Shown: in pieces, positions 44,018 to 52,924 of the stretch
Layout of the letters: each line of letters begins with the position of its first letter
Position numbering within the stretch: the stretch's first letter is position 1
Notes under the pieces: generated by a model
Seen by the model: the letters and a program-made list of their open reading frames with translations, nothing else
Databases searched by the model: none
Told to the model about the DNA's origin: nothing
Position numbers and translations under genes: made by a program
NCBI RefSeq assembly: GCF_900109945.1
Contig: NZ_FOBX01000001.1
Location: forward strand, 496,001 to 560,000
DNA length: 64,000 nt
Direction: 5' to 3'
DNA from: Bradyrhizobium sp. OK095
GTDB taxonomy: Bacteria; Pseudomonadota; Alphaproteobacteria; Rhizobiales; Xanthobacteraceae

Positions 44018-46867
44018 TCAGCTCCGCAGCTGCGCGATCAAACCGCGCGCGCTACGGATATCGGCGATGTCGGCGCCTTCCGTGAATGACCCCAAGACAT
44101 CCCTTAAAACGGACAGAGCCTCGGCGGTCTGGCCGGCCGATATCATGAGCCGCGCGAGGCTGACTGCGGAGCGCAATTCCCAAAAGCGCGCGCCCTGCTG
44201 GGCGGCCATGACCATGGCCTCGCGAAAGTGCGCCTCGGCGCCCTCGGAATTTCGCGCGCTCCTTAGCATCAATTCTCCCTTGATGCGGATCAGCTCCGGC
44301 AGATACCACAGCTCCTGCCGGTCGTTGCAGCGGGTCAGGGCGTCCTCGATCACGTCGAGGCCTCGGTCGACCTGGTCGGCCTCTCCGGAACATGCGGCAA
44401 GCTCGCCAAGCAGCGGAAGGAAGCGCGGGAGGAAGCGTGCGTCGCCGGCGCGATTGAGCTCTTCGCGCAGCAACGGCAGGCCGGCCGCGACGTCACCACG
44501 CCTCGCAATGACCGCCGCGTTGAAGGCGCGTGCCCACAGGCCCCAGACCCGGATGGCATGGCGCTCGGTGTGTTCGAGCAGCTCGGTGCCGTGGCGCTCG
44601 GCAGCGTCGAAATCGCCGGACCAGAATGCGATCGGAGAGGCGGCCTGTCCCAGCACGCTACAGAAGGTCAGCGCGTGGCCGTTGGCGCGGCCTTCCTCGA
44701 TGTTTCTGGCCGCGAGCGCCTGGGCCTGGTCGGTGAGGCCTTGCAGCCACAGGATGCGGGCCCGGAAATATTGCGTGGATATTCTCAGGTCGAGCGGGAA
44801 GATTTTTGGCTTCTCCGCCAGCACATGCAGCGAAGCGTTCACCCGGTCGATGCGCAGCCGCGCATCGTTCTGGTCCCCAAGATAGTGCAGCGCGACGGCC
44901 ATCAGCCGGTCGCCCAGCATGGGATCGGTCCTGTCGGGCGAGTTCGCCGCGGCGTTCGCAAAACGATCGGCCAGCGCGCGTGCCTTGCCGAACTGCCCGT
45001 TGTTGAACTGGTCGATGCACAGGCCCCACAGCGCGCGCAGGCGGAAATCCTTGTCGTCGAGCCTGTCGGCGAGCTCAAGCGTGGTCTCGAGGATCGGGCG
45101 CGCCTCGCGCGCGCGGCCCTCGCCATACATCAGCGACCAGCCGAGCGCCGACAGCAGCTGCATGCGGATGCGGTCGTCGCCGGTGTCTCCGAGCGCCGCG
45201 AGGGCCGTTCGGGCGCGCTCGCGGCATTCGGCGAACAGCGAAAGGCGCACCCACAGCGTGACCGCGGCCGCCGTCAGCGCAATTCCCAGCGCAGCGTCCC
45301 CGTCCGGCGCGAAGGCCCAGTCCAGCGCCGTGCGCACATTGTCCAGCTCCGCGCCGTAGATGCCGAGCCATTCCGGCAGCGGTGTCGATGTATCGGCCTC
45401 GGCGCGCGCGAAGAAGTCGCGGAAATGCTCGGCGTGGCGCCGCGCGACCTGCCTGGTTTCACCGAGCTCGTTGAGCTTGCCATGCGCGTAGGTGCGCGTG
45501 GTGTCGAGCAGGCGGTAGCGCAGCGTCCGCGAGCCCGACGGTGAGATCAGCGATTTGGTCACCAGGCTGTCGATCGCCTCGAGGGTGTCCGAGACGCTCA
45601 GGCCGTCGCCGGCCGCAACCGTGGCAGCGGCCTCCGGCGCGAAGGGACCGGCGAAGACCGACAATCGCCGCAAGGTGGCGCTCTCGGCCGGGGGCAGGAG
45701 ATCGTAGCTCCAGTCGAGCGCAGCGGCGAGCGTCTGATGCCGCGGCACGGCGGTGCGCCGTCCGCGCCATTGCAGCGAGAAGCGGCTGTCGAGCAGGGAG
45801 GCCGTGCCCGCGATGCCATAGGCATTGACGCGGCCCGCCGCGAGCTCGATTGCGAGCGCGATGCCGTCGAGCCGCCGGCAGATGCTTGCGACCAGCGGGG
45901 CCTCTTCCGCGCTGAGCTGGAACGCACCCGAGCTTTGCGCGATACGCTCCACGAAGAGTTGGGCCGCGGGATAGCCGAGGACTTCTTCGACGCTCAAATC
46001 CTCGCGCTCCGGCGGACAATCCAGCGGGAACAGCCGGAAGATGCGCTCGCCTTCGCTCCGGAACGACTCGCGGCTGGTCGCGAGAACGCGGAGCTGCGGC
46101 GCGTCGCGAACGATGCGCTCGACGAGGGGAGCGAGCGCGTCCAGCACATGCTCGCAACTGTCGAAGATCAGCAAGGCGGGGCCGGTCTTCAGAAATGTCA
46201 GCAGGGCCGGCGTCGGATCCTCCGCGCTGATGGTCAGCCCGAGCGCGGAGGCGATGGTCGTTGCGATATGGCTGGAATCCCGGAGCGGACCGAAGTCGAC
46301 AAAGAACACGCGCCCGCCGAAATCAGCCGAGCGGCGATGCCCGACGGTGACGGCGACCGCGGTCTTGCCGATGCCGCCCGGACCGACCACGGTCATGAAG
46401 CGATAGAGCGACAGTCCGTTCGAGATCTTCTCGATGACCTCCTCGCGTCCGACCATCTTCGCAAGCTGAATGGGCAGGGAGCGAAGGGACGCGATGTCGA
46501 CGGTAACAGGCGCAGGCTGCGCGACCGGCGGGGCCACGTGGGCGAGCGAGGCGACGAAGCAATAGCCGCGGCCGGGGACGTTGACGACATAGCGGGCCGA
46601 CTTGCCGGTATCGCCGAGCACCTTGCGCAACGCTGCGACGTGGAAGCGCAGGCTGCCCTCGTCGACATTGACGTCGGCCCAGATGCGCTTGACCAGCTCT
46701 CGCTTGTCGACGACTTCGCCGGGGCGTTCGGCCAGGAAGATGAGAATGTCGAGCGCCCGGCCGCCGACATGAAGCGGCGCGCCGTCCTTCTCCAGGAGCC
46801 GCGACTTTGGAAACAGCCGAAATGGCCCAAATGAAATGGCCGAGTCTTCGTTAGTATGAGCTGGCAC
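44018..46867 (-). CDS. Giant regulator 3: OmpR-type winged helix + STAND/NB-ARC-like ATPase + helical repeats
   Basis: 949 aa, GTG start. Winged helix (ISFGPFRLFPKSRLLEKDGAPLHVGGRALDIL...NVDEGSLRFHVAALRKVLGD...RYVVNVPGRGYCFVASL), Walker A GPGGIGKTAVAVT near 160, Walker B PALLIFDSCEHVLDAL, sensor ATSRESFRSEGERIFRLFPLDCPPERED, RRTAVPRHQTLAAALDWSYDLL, and helical repeats to the end. Very close to regulator 2 through residue 430; the C-terminal repeats, probably the signal-sensing part, have diverged more. This suggests duplication followed by change of ligand. It shares the 37-bp upstream element with regulator 2. Confidence 0.9.
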   Translation of the reverse strand: MPAHTNEDSAISFGPFRLFPKSRLLEKDGAPLHVGGRALDILIFLAERPGEVVDKRELVKRIWADVNVDEGSLRFHVAALRKVLGDTGKSARYVVNVPGRGYCFVASLAHVAPPVAQPAPVTVDIASLRSLPIQLAKMVGREEVIEKISNGLSLYRFMTVVGPGGIGKTAVAVTVGHRRSADFGGRVFFVDFGPLRDSSHIATTIASALGLTISAEDPTPALLTFLKTGPALLIFDSCEHVLDALAPLVERIVRDAPQLRVLATSRESFRSEGERIFRLFPLDCPPEREDLSVEEVLGYPAAQLFVERIAQSSGAFQLSAEEAPLVASICRRLDGIALAIELAAGRVNAYGIAGTASLLDSRFSLQWRGRRTAVPRHQTLAAALDWSYDLLPPAESATLRRLSVFAGPFAPEAAATVAAGDGLSVSDTLEAIDSLVTKSLISPSGSRTLRYRLLDTTRTYAHGKLNELGETRQVARRHAEHFRDFFARAEADTSTPLPEWLGIYGAELDNVRTALDWAFAPDGDAALGIALTAAAVTLWVRLSLFAECRERARTALAALGDTGDDRIRMQLLSALGWSLMYGEGRAREARPILETTLELADRLDDKDFRLRALWGLCIDQFNNGQFGKARALADRFANAAANSPDRTDPMLGDRLMAVALHYLGDQNDARLRIDRVNASLHVLAEKPKIFPLDLRISTQYFRARILWLQGLTDQAQALAARNIEEGRANGHALTFCSVLGQAASPIAFWSGDFDAAERHGTELLEHTERHAIRVWGLWARAFNAAVIARRGDVAAGLPLLREELNRAGDARFLPRFLPLLGELAACSGEADQVDRGLDVIEDALTRCNDRQELWYLPELIRIKGELMLRSARNSEGAEAHFREAMVMAAQQGARFWELRSAVSLARLMISAGQTAEALSVLRDVLGSFTEGADIADIRSARGLIAQLRS

Positions 46868-46912
46868 GCGCCATTGCCCCCGCGACGGGAGTCTAAAGGT
46901 ATTTCTTTCTGG

Positions 46913-46949
46913 TCTATCAGAACGAAGCGTACAGTAAACTGGCCGAAAG
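46913..46949 (-). promoter_or_regulatory. 37-bp element shared by the upstream regions of giant regulators 2 and 3 (copy 2)
   Basis: TCTATCAGA, 11 nt, AGTAAACTGGCCGAAAG, matching 33755-33791 outside the spacer at all but two positions, and located 46 nt upstream of the start codon, the same distance as in regulator 2. The remaining sequence up to 47160 contains an AT-rich patch (TAGTACTTTAAAGGG) but no other clear motif. Confidence 0.65.
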
Positions 46950-47160
46950 GCGTGGGCAGGTCTGGCAGCCCTGCGTGAGCAGCTTGGGTCGCGCGATCCT
47001 CAAATAGTACTTTAAAGGGAATGACTTAGGTCGCTTTGTCGTGGCGAAGATGCCTGGCTCTCAGCCGGATGGAGCATTGACGGCGGTCGAGAATTGCTGC
47101 GATGGGACGGTCGGGAGCCGGTCCCGCCTCGACAATGACTACCGCTTCCGGAATTGAGAT

Positions 47161-48150
47161 ATGCCCTCCTACTCGCGGCGACAGGTCGTCCATGCGTTAT
47201 CAGGCGCAGCGGCGCTGACCGCCCTTCCGCGCCGCGGACAAGCCGCAGATTACCCGTCGCGTCCCATTCGCCTGGTGCTTCCGTATGGAGCCGGCGGAGC
47301 AGGCGACCAGATCGGGCGTCCCTGGGTGGACAAGATGTCGTCGCTGCTCGGACCGACCTTCGTCGAATATATCGGCGGTGCGGGCGGCGCGATCGGAGCT
47401 GCCACGGTCGCGCGCGAGGAGCCCGACGGCTACTCGCTGCTGCTCGGCAACGGCAGCACGCAGGTCATCATTCCCCTGACCTCGAAAAATCCCGGTTATT
47501 CCGTCGGCGATTTCCGCGCCATCTATCGCCTGATCAGCACTGCGTTGGTTTTCGCGGTCCATCCGTCGGTGCCGGCCACGGATCTGCGTGAGCTGATCGC
47601 CTACGCGAAAGCCAATCCGGGAAAGCTGTCTTACGGGACGCCCGGCATCGGCACCGGAAATCATCTGGTCGGCGAATCCTTCAAGCAGCAGGCCGGCGCG
47701 CTGGACATGGTCCACGTGCCGTATCGGGGCATTTCGCAGGCGACCAATGACCTCGCCGGTGGGCAGATCTCGCTCGTCATCGGCGTCATGTCCGACCAGT
47801 TGAAGCAACTGAGCGAGGCCGGCAAAGTCAGGCTGCTGGCGGTTACCAGCGAGAAGCGGCTGAGCGGTGCACCGGAGATTCCGACAGCCGTCGAATCCGG
47901 CATGCCGAATCTCCGCTATGAGGGGTGGTTCGGCATCTTCGCGCCCAGACGCACCGACGAGGCCATCATCGACCGGATCGCACAGGCGACGCGTGTCGCG
48001 ATGGCCGATCCGGCGCTTCAGGCAAGCTACCGTGCGCAGGGCATCGAGCCGGACAGCGATTCGAGTCCCGACAAATTCCAGCGCATCATCGACGCGACGA
48101 CGGCCAGCCTGGCACCCGTGATCAAATCGATCGGGTTGAGCAATCTGTAA
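47161..48150 (+). CDS. Tripartite tricarboxylate transporter substrate-binding protein (TctC/Bug family), orphan
   Basis: 329 aa. Signal region SRRQVVHALSGAAALTALPRRGQA has twin Arg and may be Tat- or Sec-exported. Bug fold: YPSRPIRLVLPYGAGGAGDQIGRPW, then the ligand loop YIGGAGGAIGAATVAREEPDGYSLLLGNGS, LSYGTPGIGTGNHLVGESF, and DMVHVPYRGISQATNDLAGGQISLVIG. Binds an organic acid in the periplasm. No TctA/TctB membrane genes are near, as usual for the expanded Bug families of beta- and alphaproteobacteria. Convergent with an MFS gene 6 nt beyond its stop. Confidence 0.9.
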   Translation: MPSYSRRQVVHALSGAAALTALPRRGQAADYPSRPIRLVLPYGAGGAGDQIGRPWVDKMSSLLGPTFVEYIGGAGGAIGAATVAREEPDGYSLLLGNGSTQVIIPLTSKNPGYSVGDFRAIYRLISTALVFAVHPSVPATDLRELIAYAKANPGKLSYGTPGIGTGNHLVGESFKQQAGALDMVHVPYRGISQATNDLAGGQISLVIGVMSDQLKQLSEAGKVRLLAVTSEKRLSGAPEIPTAVESGMPNLRYEGWFGIFAPRRTDEAIIDRIAQATRVAMADPALQASYRAQGIEPDSDSSPDKFQRIIDATTASLAPVIKSIGLSNL

Positions 48151-48156
48151 GGCTGA

Positions 48157-49296
48157 TCAGGCGGTCTTGCGCGTGACGACGCGCGCCGACAGCGTGACCA
48201 GCCCCATCAGCGCTGCCAGCAGCCAGAACGCCATCGGCAATCCACCAAGACGTGCGACGAAGCCGACCCCGGCGGGACCGATCAGGATGCCGGCATAGCC
48301 CGCGGTCGTGATCGCCGCGACGGCGAGCCCCGTAGGCATCACGGTTTGCCTGGCTGCGCGGCGGAACAGCACCGGCACGAGGTTCGACGCACCGAGGCCG
48401 ATGAGCAGGAAGCCGGTGATGGCGGCTGCCGCCACCGGAGCCGTCAGCAGGACCACAAAACCTGCGATCGCAATGATGCTTCCCCAGACCAAGGTCGTGC
48501 GATCCCCGATGCGTGCAACGACGGCGTCGCCGCCGAGCCGGCCGATCGTCATCGCGATCGAGAACACGATATAGCCGATCCCGCCCTGCGCCTTAGAGAC
48601 GAGGCCCGCGCCGATGACGAGCAGCGCACCCCAGTCGAGCATGGCGCCTTCGACAAGGAAGGTGATCGCGCCGAGCAGCGCGAGCAGCAGCACGGAGCCG
48701 TGCGGAAGCACGAACAGCGGTCCGTCCTGCACCTGCACCGAGCGAAGCAGGCGCGATGCGGTCAGCAGCATCGCGATCAGCATGAGCACGGAGCAGATCA
48801 GCGTGCAGGCGAGCGCGCCGAGCTGCAGCGCGAGCAGCGCGGTCATCAAGGCCGATCCGGCGAAGCCGCCTATGCTGAACAGCGCGTGGAAGCCCGACAT
48901 CAGCGGGCGCCCTGCATCGCGCTCCACCTCGACTGCGTGAATGTTCATGGCGACGTCGATGGAGCCGAGCGCGGCGCCGAAGGCGAACAGCGCGACAGCC
49001 AGCGTTGCCGAACTGTTCGCGACCGCCAGAAGCGGCAAGACCAATGCCAGACCGAGCCCGCCCGCGATGATGATCGGCCTGCTGCCATAGCGCGCACTCA
49101 TGATTCCGGTCAGCAGCATCGCGACGACCGAGCCGATGCCGAGGCTGAGCAGCAGCAGCCCGAGGACGCCGTCGTCGACGCCGAGCCGCGCCTTCGCGAA
49201 CGGCACCAGCGGCGCCCAGCACGCGATGCCGAAGCCCGCGACGAGAAAGGCAAGCCGCGTCGCAAGGCGCGTTGCCGGCCGGTCGGCAGAAAGCAT
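48157..49296 (-). CDS. MFS transporter
   Basis: 379 aa from ATG 49296 with CCGGAG upstream; the longer open frame to 49515 has a polar, non-membrane start. About 12 hydrophobic helices, beginning RLATRLAFLVAGFGIACWAPLVPFAKARLGVDDGVLGLLLLSLGIGSVVAMLLTGIMSARYGSRP (motif A at the helix 2-3 loop). The sequence resembles the YbjJ-like subgroup of small MFS carriers. Substrate unknown. Confidence 0.87.
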   Translation of the reverse strand: MLSADRPATRLATRLAFLVAGFGIACWAPLVPFAKARLGVDDGVLGLLLLSLGIGSVVAMLLTGIMSARYGSRPIIIAGGLGLALVLPLLAVANSSATLAVALFAFGAALGSIDVAMNIHAVEVERDAGRPLMSGFHALFSIGGFAGSALMTALLALQLGALACTLICSVLMLIAMLLTASRLLRSVQVQDGPLFVLPHGSVLLLALLGAITFLVEGAMLDWGALLVIGAGLVSKAQGGIGYIVFSIAMTIGRLGGDAVVARIGDRTTLVWGSIIAIAGFVVLLTAPVAAAAITGFLLIGLGASNLVPVLFRRAARQTVMPTGLAVAAITTAGYAGILIGPAGVGFVARLGGLPMAFWLLAALMGLVTLSARVVTRKTA

Positions 49297-50148
49297 GGGA
49301 ACTCCGGGGGAAGCAGTGGCGGGGTGATTCACTAGCTCGAGGAATACCGCGCCTTTATGTCCGAGGCATGCTCGAATTGCCGCAGGCAGGGGTGAAAGCG
49401 GAAGCGCCATCCGGGGCCGCTCGCCCGGCGTCTGGCACCTTCCCGGATGACGCTTCCGATCCATCCGGGCCCCGGGATCTTGCTGTGTCGCGGTTCTGTC
49501 AATCCGCTCGCCCAAAAATATTCCACTTTACCGAAATTCGGTTTTGTCGTATGTATTGCGCATCCCGGCTCATCCTTGAGGGGCGATCGTACGTCGTCAC
49601 GATATGCGAGCCGGGTTGCGGTGGACGCGGCAGCGTCGTGCGCGAGAGGCCAAGGGCAGGGCGGGTAGTCCCTGTGAGCCCGTGGCCACGTGCGGACGAG
49701 CGGCGCTGAAGTCCGGCGAAGCCTCTTGGCGAAGCCGGATGAGCTGCGTACGGCAAAACCGTGTGGTCCTGGCCGTCGTTGCTACGGTCAAGCCCTTTGC
49801 GGAGATGTGCGCGAGCCCAACCGGGTGGACGGCATCGTCAATTCGCGGGGCGAGGGAGGCCAGAAGGAAAGTTCGGCTCCCGGGAGAGCACGGCATAAGC
49901 CGTCCAACCACTGCGCAGGGAAGGCTGTGTGTTGGGCTTCACCTGTATGCTGCTGTGCGGTTCTCTCGCGTGTGCTTTTCGCGCAGCGGACCGCGGGTGC
50001 CAGCCGGCACCCGGCCTTCCCTGCGCCCTCTTGGCTAAGAGAGGGTGGAGCGACCAAGCAAAGCTCGGGCGAAACGCGCCGCGAGAAGGCGAAGGTGTGT
50101 CTGCAAGTTGAGGTGTGCATTGGAGAATGGCGCTGTCACCTCGTATTC

Positions 50149-50228
50149 CGTCATTGCGAGCGCAGCGAAGCAATCCAGACTGCCACTGCGGAGGGATTCT
50201 GGATTGCTTCGCTGCGCTCGCAATGACG
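50149..50228. repeat. Perfect 31-bp inverted repeat (MITE/REP-like palindrome)
   Basis: Left arm 50149-50179 starts CGTCATTGCGAGCGCAGCG; right arm 50198-50228 is its exact reverse complement; 18-nt loop. This sequence is a well-known high-copy intergenic palindrome in Bradyrhizobium and relatives. It could fold as RNA or be a non-autonomous mobile element footprint. Confidence 0.9.
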
Positions 50229-50257
50229 AGGAGGAAGCAACGAGCGACAATCTACCA

Positions 50258-50302
50258 CCGTCATCCCCAAGCAACGGCTTCGCCGTTGCGCAGGGATGAC
50301 GG
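50258..50302 (-). terminator. Long hairpin after the TonB receptor gene
   Basis: CCGTCATCCC at 50258-50267 pairs with 50293-50302, and GCAACGGC at 50271-50278 pairs with 50282-50289 around a 3-nt loop. It lies 12 nt beyond the receptor stop on the minus strand. There is no T-tract, so it may be an RNA-stabilising or Rho-assisted end, or another dispersed repeat. Confidence 0.5.
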
Positions 50303-50313
50303 ATTTGGCGGCC

Positions 50314-52656
50314 CTACCACCGATAGCTCAACGTGCCGATCACCTGGCGCCGTTCGCCGGCATAGCAATAGCCGGACTGGCAGGTCGCATACTGCTTGTC
50401 GAACAGATTGGTGGCGTTCACGCGCATGTAGGCGCCTCGTAAACTCCGGTCGAGCTTGCCGAGATCGTAGTCGATCACGGCGTCGAACAACGTCGTTGCT
50501 GCGTTCTCGAACGTATTCTGGTCGTCGCCGAAGTTGGCGCCGATATAGCGCATGCCGAGCCCCAGCCCTAACCCTTCCACGAGCGTGCCGGATTGGAACG
50601 TGTATTTGCCGAAAGCTGCGAACGAGTCCCTCGGAATGCCGGAGTACTCATTTCCGGTCGTATCGGTATTGCCGCGCGTGATCACGACGTTGAGGTGGGT
50701 ATAGGCCGCGGTAAGATCGAAGCCCGGCTTGAGCGCCAGCTTGGCCTCGAGCTCGAGGCCCTTGGATTCGACCTGTCCGGTCGCCGCCTGGAACGCGATG
50801 TCGTCGGGATTGGTGCGCAGGACATTGTCCTGCTTGATGTCGAAGACAGCGGCCGTGAGCAGCAGCGGAACATTCGGCATCTGATATTTGATGCCGGCCT
50901 CGGTTTGCTCGCCGGTGGTCGGTTTGAACGTCGCACCCGTCACGTCCACGCCGGTTTGCGGGCTGAACGAGGTGGCGTAGCTGACATAGGGCGCAACGCC
51001 GCTGTCGAAGAGATAGCTCAAGCCCGCACGACCAGTGAAGGCCGAGGGCTTTTGGGTGACCGGCGTTCCGTCCAGCGTCGTCGTCGTGCTCTGGGAGACC
51101 CAGTTCTGACGGCCATTGAGCGTGAGAATGAATCCTCCGAACTTGGCCTGCTCCTGTGCGTAGATCCCGACCTCGTCGGTCGACTGCCTGGTGAAGATCG
51201 AAAACGCCGGCGAGGCGATCGCCTGCGCGCCGTAGTTCTTGGTCAGGAGATTGAGATCGGGCGCCGGTCCGTAGCCGATCTTGTCGTCATAGTAGGAGTG
51301 ACTGTAGTCGACGCCGAACAGCACGGTGTTCCTGACCGAGCCGAGTGTGAACTTGGCTTCGGCCTGGTTGTCGAGGGTGGCGGTCTTGAGATTGTCCACG
51401 ATGCGCCAGGCGGAGCGCGACGCCGTCTGGGTCGCGTCGTCGATCGAATCGATCTGCGTGTATTTCGCGTCCGTGCTGACCTGATAGTACCGGAAATTCT
51501 GCCGCACGGTCCAGGTGTCGTTGAAACTGTGCTCGAACGCATAGCCGATGCGGAACTGCTTCTGGTCCATGGCGCTGAAGGCCGGATCGTTCGAGTAGAT
51601 GTTGGTCAGTTTCCCGTCGGCTGTGCGCGTGTTTCCGATGCTCGCGGCGGTGCGGCTGGTCTGATATTCCGAGAGGATCGTGAACGTCGTATCGAGGTTC
51701 GGCTTCCAGGTCAGGGCAGGCGCAATATAGGCCCGGTCGTCGTCATTGCCGGGAAACCAGGTCTTGGCGTCGCGCAGCAATCCCGTCAGCCGGTAGTACA
51801 ATTGATCACTGCCCGGAACCGGTCCGCCGACGTCAAAGCTGCCCTGGTAGCGATCATAATTGCCGGCCTGCAATTGCGCCTCGCCGAACGGCGTCTGCGT
51901 CGGCCGCTTCGTCGTGACATCGACGATGCCGCCGGGAGAGCCGAGGCCGTAAAGACCGGAGGCCGGCCCCCGGAGAATCGATACGCTATCGAGTCCATAA
52001 GGTTCGATCTTGGGAATGACGAAGTTGCCGCCGCCCTGACGCAGGCCGTCGCGATAGATGCCCGTATAGGTCACATCGAAGCCGCGGATGGAAAAGGCGT
52101 CGAAGCGTGGATCGTAACCGAACGCCGTCGTCGTGACGCCGGGGGTGTAGTTGACGGCGTCCTTGAGCGTCTGGACGTTGCGATCCTCGAGCTCCTTCTT
52201 GGTCACGACGGAGATGGATTGCGGCGTCTCGATCAGCGGCGTGTTGGTCTTGGTCCCGGCGGAGCTGCTGGTCGCGACATAACCAATTGTCGCGCCAGTC
52301 GCGCCTCGAGCCGCCTGGGCAGCGCGATTCTGGTCCGCTGCCACATTCGCGCGCCGGTTCGTCGAGGCCGCGCGCGAAGATCGTGTGCGCTGATTGGAAG
52401 CGGCGGCGGTGCTGCGAATCTTCGGTGCATTCGGCGCTTCGACGGTGACAGGTGGCAGGCTGCTGCTCTGAGCCTGCGCTCGGGACGACAAGACGTCAAC
52501 AGATACGAATACGACCGAACCAAACATCGTGGCGTTGATCGCAGCAGCGGTTCCAAGCCAACGATATTTCCTCTCCGACAATGCAACGCCCACCGATGAT
52601 GATCCCCAATTTCGCCGAACCGACTCACGCCAACGCGCGCAGCCGCGTGCTGACAC
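50314..52656 (-). CDS. TonB-dependent siderophore receptor
   Basis: 780 aa from GTG/ATG-type start at 52656; a start about 22 codons later is equally possible. Signal-like segment ATMFGSVVFVSVDVLSSRAQAQ, TonB box PPVTVEAP, then a basic Ala/Arg linker (RSTAAASNQRTRSSRAASTNRRANV). Plug domain: TPQSISVVTKKELEDRNVQTLKDAVNYTPGV...DAFSIRGFDVTYTGIYRDGLR...LDSVSILRGPASGLYGLGSPGGIVDVTTKRP. C-terminal 22-strand barrel ending in VIGTLSYRW with the terminal aromatic. Imports a ferric siderophore across the outer membrane, FhuA/FpvA-like. No ECF sigma or STN domain. Expected to be iron-regulated; tandem motif at 52743-52778. Confidence 0.93.
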   Translation of the reverse strand: MSARGCARWRESVRRNWGSSSVGVALSERKYRWLGTAAAINATMFGSVVFVSVDVLSSRAQAQSSSLPPVTVEAPNAPKIRSTAAASNQRTRSSRAASTNRRANVAADQNRAAQAARGATGATIGYVATSSSAGTKTNTPLIETPQSISVVTKKELEDRNVQTLKDAVNYTPGVTTTAFGYDPRFDAFSIRGFDVTYTGIYRDGLRQGGGNFVIPKIEPYGLDSVSILRGPASGLYGLGSPGGIVDVTTKRPTQTPFGEAQLQAGNYDRYQGSFDVGGPVPGSDQLYYRLTGLLRDAKTWFPGNDDDRAYIAPALTWKPNLDTTFTILSEYQTSRTAASIGNTRTADGKLTNIYSNDPAFSAMDQKQFRIGYAFEHSFNDTWTVRQNFRYYQVSTDAKYTQIDSIDDATQTASRSAWRIVDNLKTATLDNQAEAKFTLGSVRNTVLFGVDYSHSYYDDKIGYGPAPDLNLLTKNYGAQAIASPAFSIFTRQSTDEVGIYAQEQAKFGGFILTLNGRQNWVSQSTTTTLDGTPVTQKPSAFTGRAGLSYLFDSGVAPYVSYATSFSPQTGVDVTGATFKPTTGEQTEAGIKYQMPNVPLLLTAAVFDIKQDNVLRTNPDDIAFQAATGQVESKGLELEAKLALKPGFDLTAAYTHLNVVITRGNTDTTGNEYSGIPRDSFAAFGKYTFQSGTLVEGLGLGLGMRYIGANFGDDQNTFENAATTLFDAVIDYDLGKLDRSLRGAYMRVNATNLFDKQYATCQSGYCYAGERRQVIGTLSYRW

Positions 52657-52742
52657 GCGTTGAATGATGCGGACTTCTATTGGTGAAGCAGTCGGAATTC
52701 CACACGCGCAGAATAGAATTGCTTGAACGTGCGATGAGCAAT

Positions 52743-52778
52743 CTTGGAATGATTCAAGATGCGTTTGGAAAATTCAAG
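52743..52778 (-). promoter_or_regulatory. Tandem motif upstream of the TonB receptor, candidate iron-responsive operator
   Basis: CTTGGAATGATTCAAGATG at 52743 and TTTGGAAAATTCAAGATCG at 52764 are near-copies 21 nt apart (TTGGAA, 1-2 nt, ATTCAAGAT). Each is roughly palindromic (CTTGGAA and TTCAAG), resembling iron-responsive operators with GAA and TTC half-sites such as Irr ICE boxes. About 90-115 nt upstream of the receptor start. Identity of the binding protein is not certain. Confidence 0.45.
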
Positions 52779-52924
52779 ATCGCGTGCGGCAGATGCGCGC
52801 ACGCGGATATCATTGCGCTGCGCGCGCGATCGCAGCCTTCCTGTCAGCCGAGCGTTGGCGAACGCCGTAGGACGTTGCTGGTCGTCCTGCTCGTCGAAGC
52901 GGCCGGCAGGGCCGCCGCAAGCCG

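Larger units (their letters stand above)
49297..50313. repeat. 1-kb non-coding region rich in inverted repeats
   Basis: No supported gene on either strand. From about 49600 on, the sequence looks like a structured dispersed repeat rather than unique DNA. GCGCAGGGAAGGC at 49913-49925 pairs perfectly with 50014-50026, enclosing a smaller hairpin GGGTGCC/GGCACCC at about 49994-50011. From memory, similar stretches (with a GCATAAGCCGTCCAACCACTG-like core) recur between genes of many Bradyrhizobium strains. No reverse transcriptase or transposase is encoded. The first 260 nt should contain the MFS promoter. Confidence 0.6.

Noticed and set aside
49600..50113. Small ORFs in the repeat region (for example 49690-50226 and 49788-50120)
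   Set aside because: They overlap each other on both strands, cross palindromes, and lack ribosome sites and protein-like composition.
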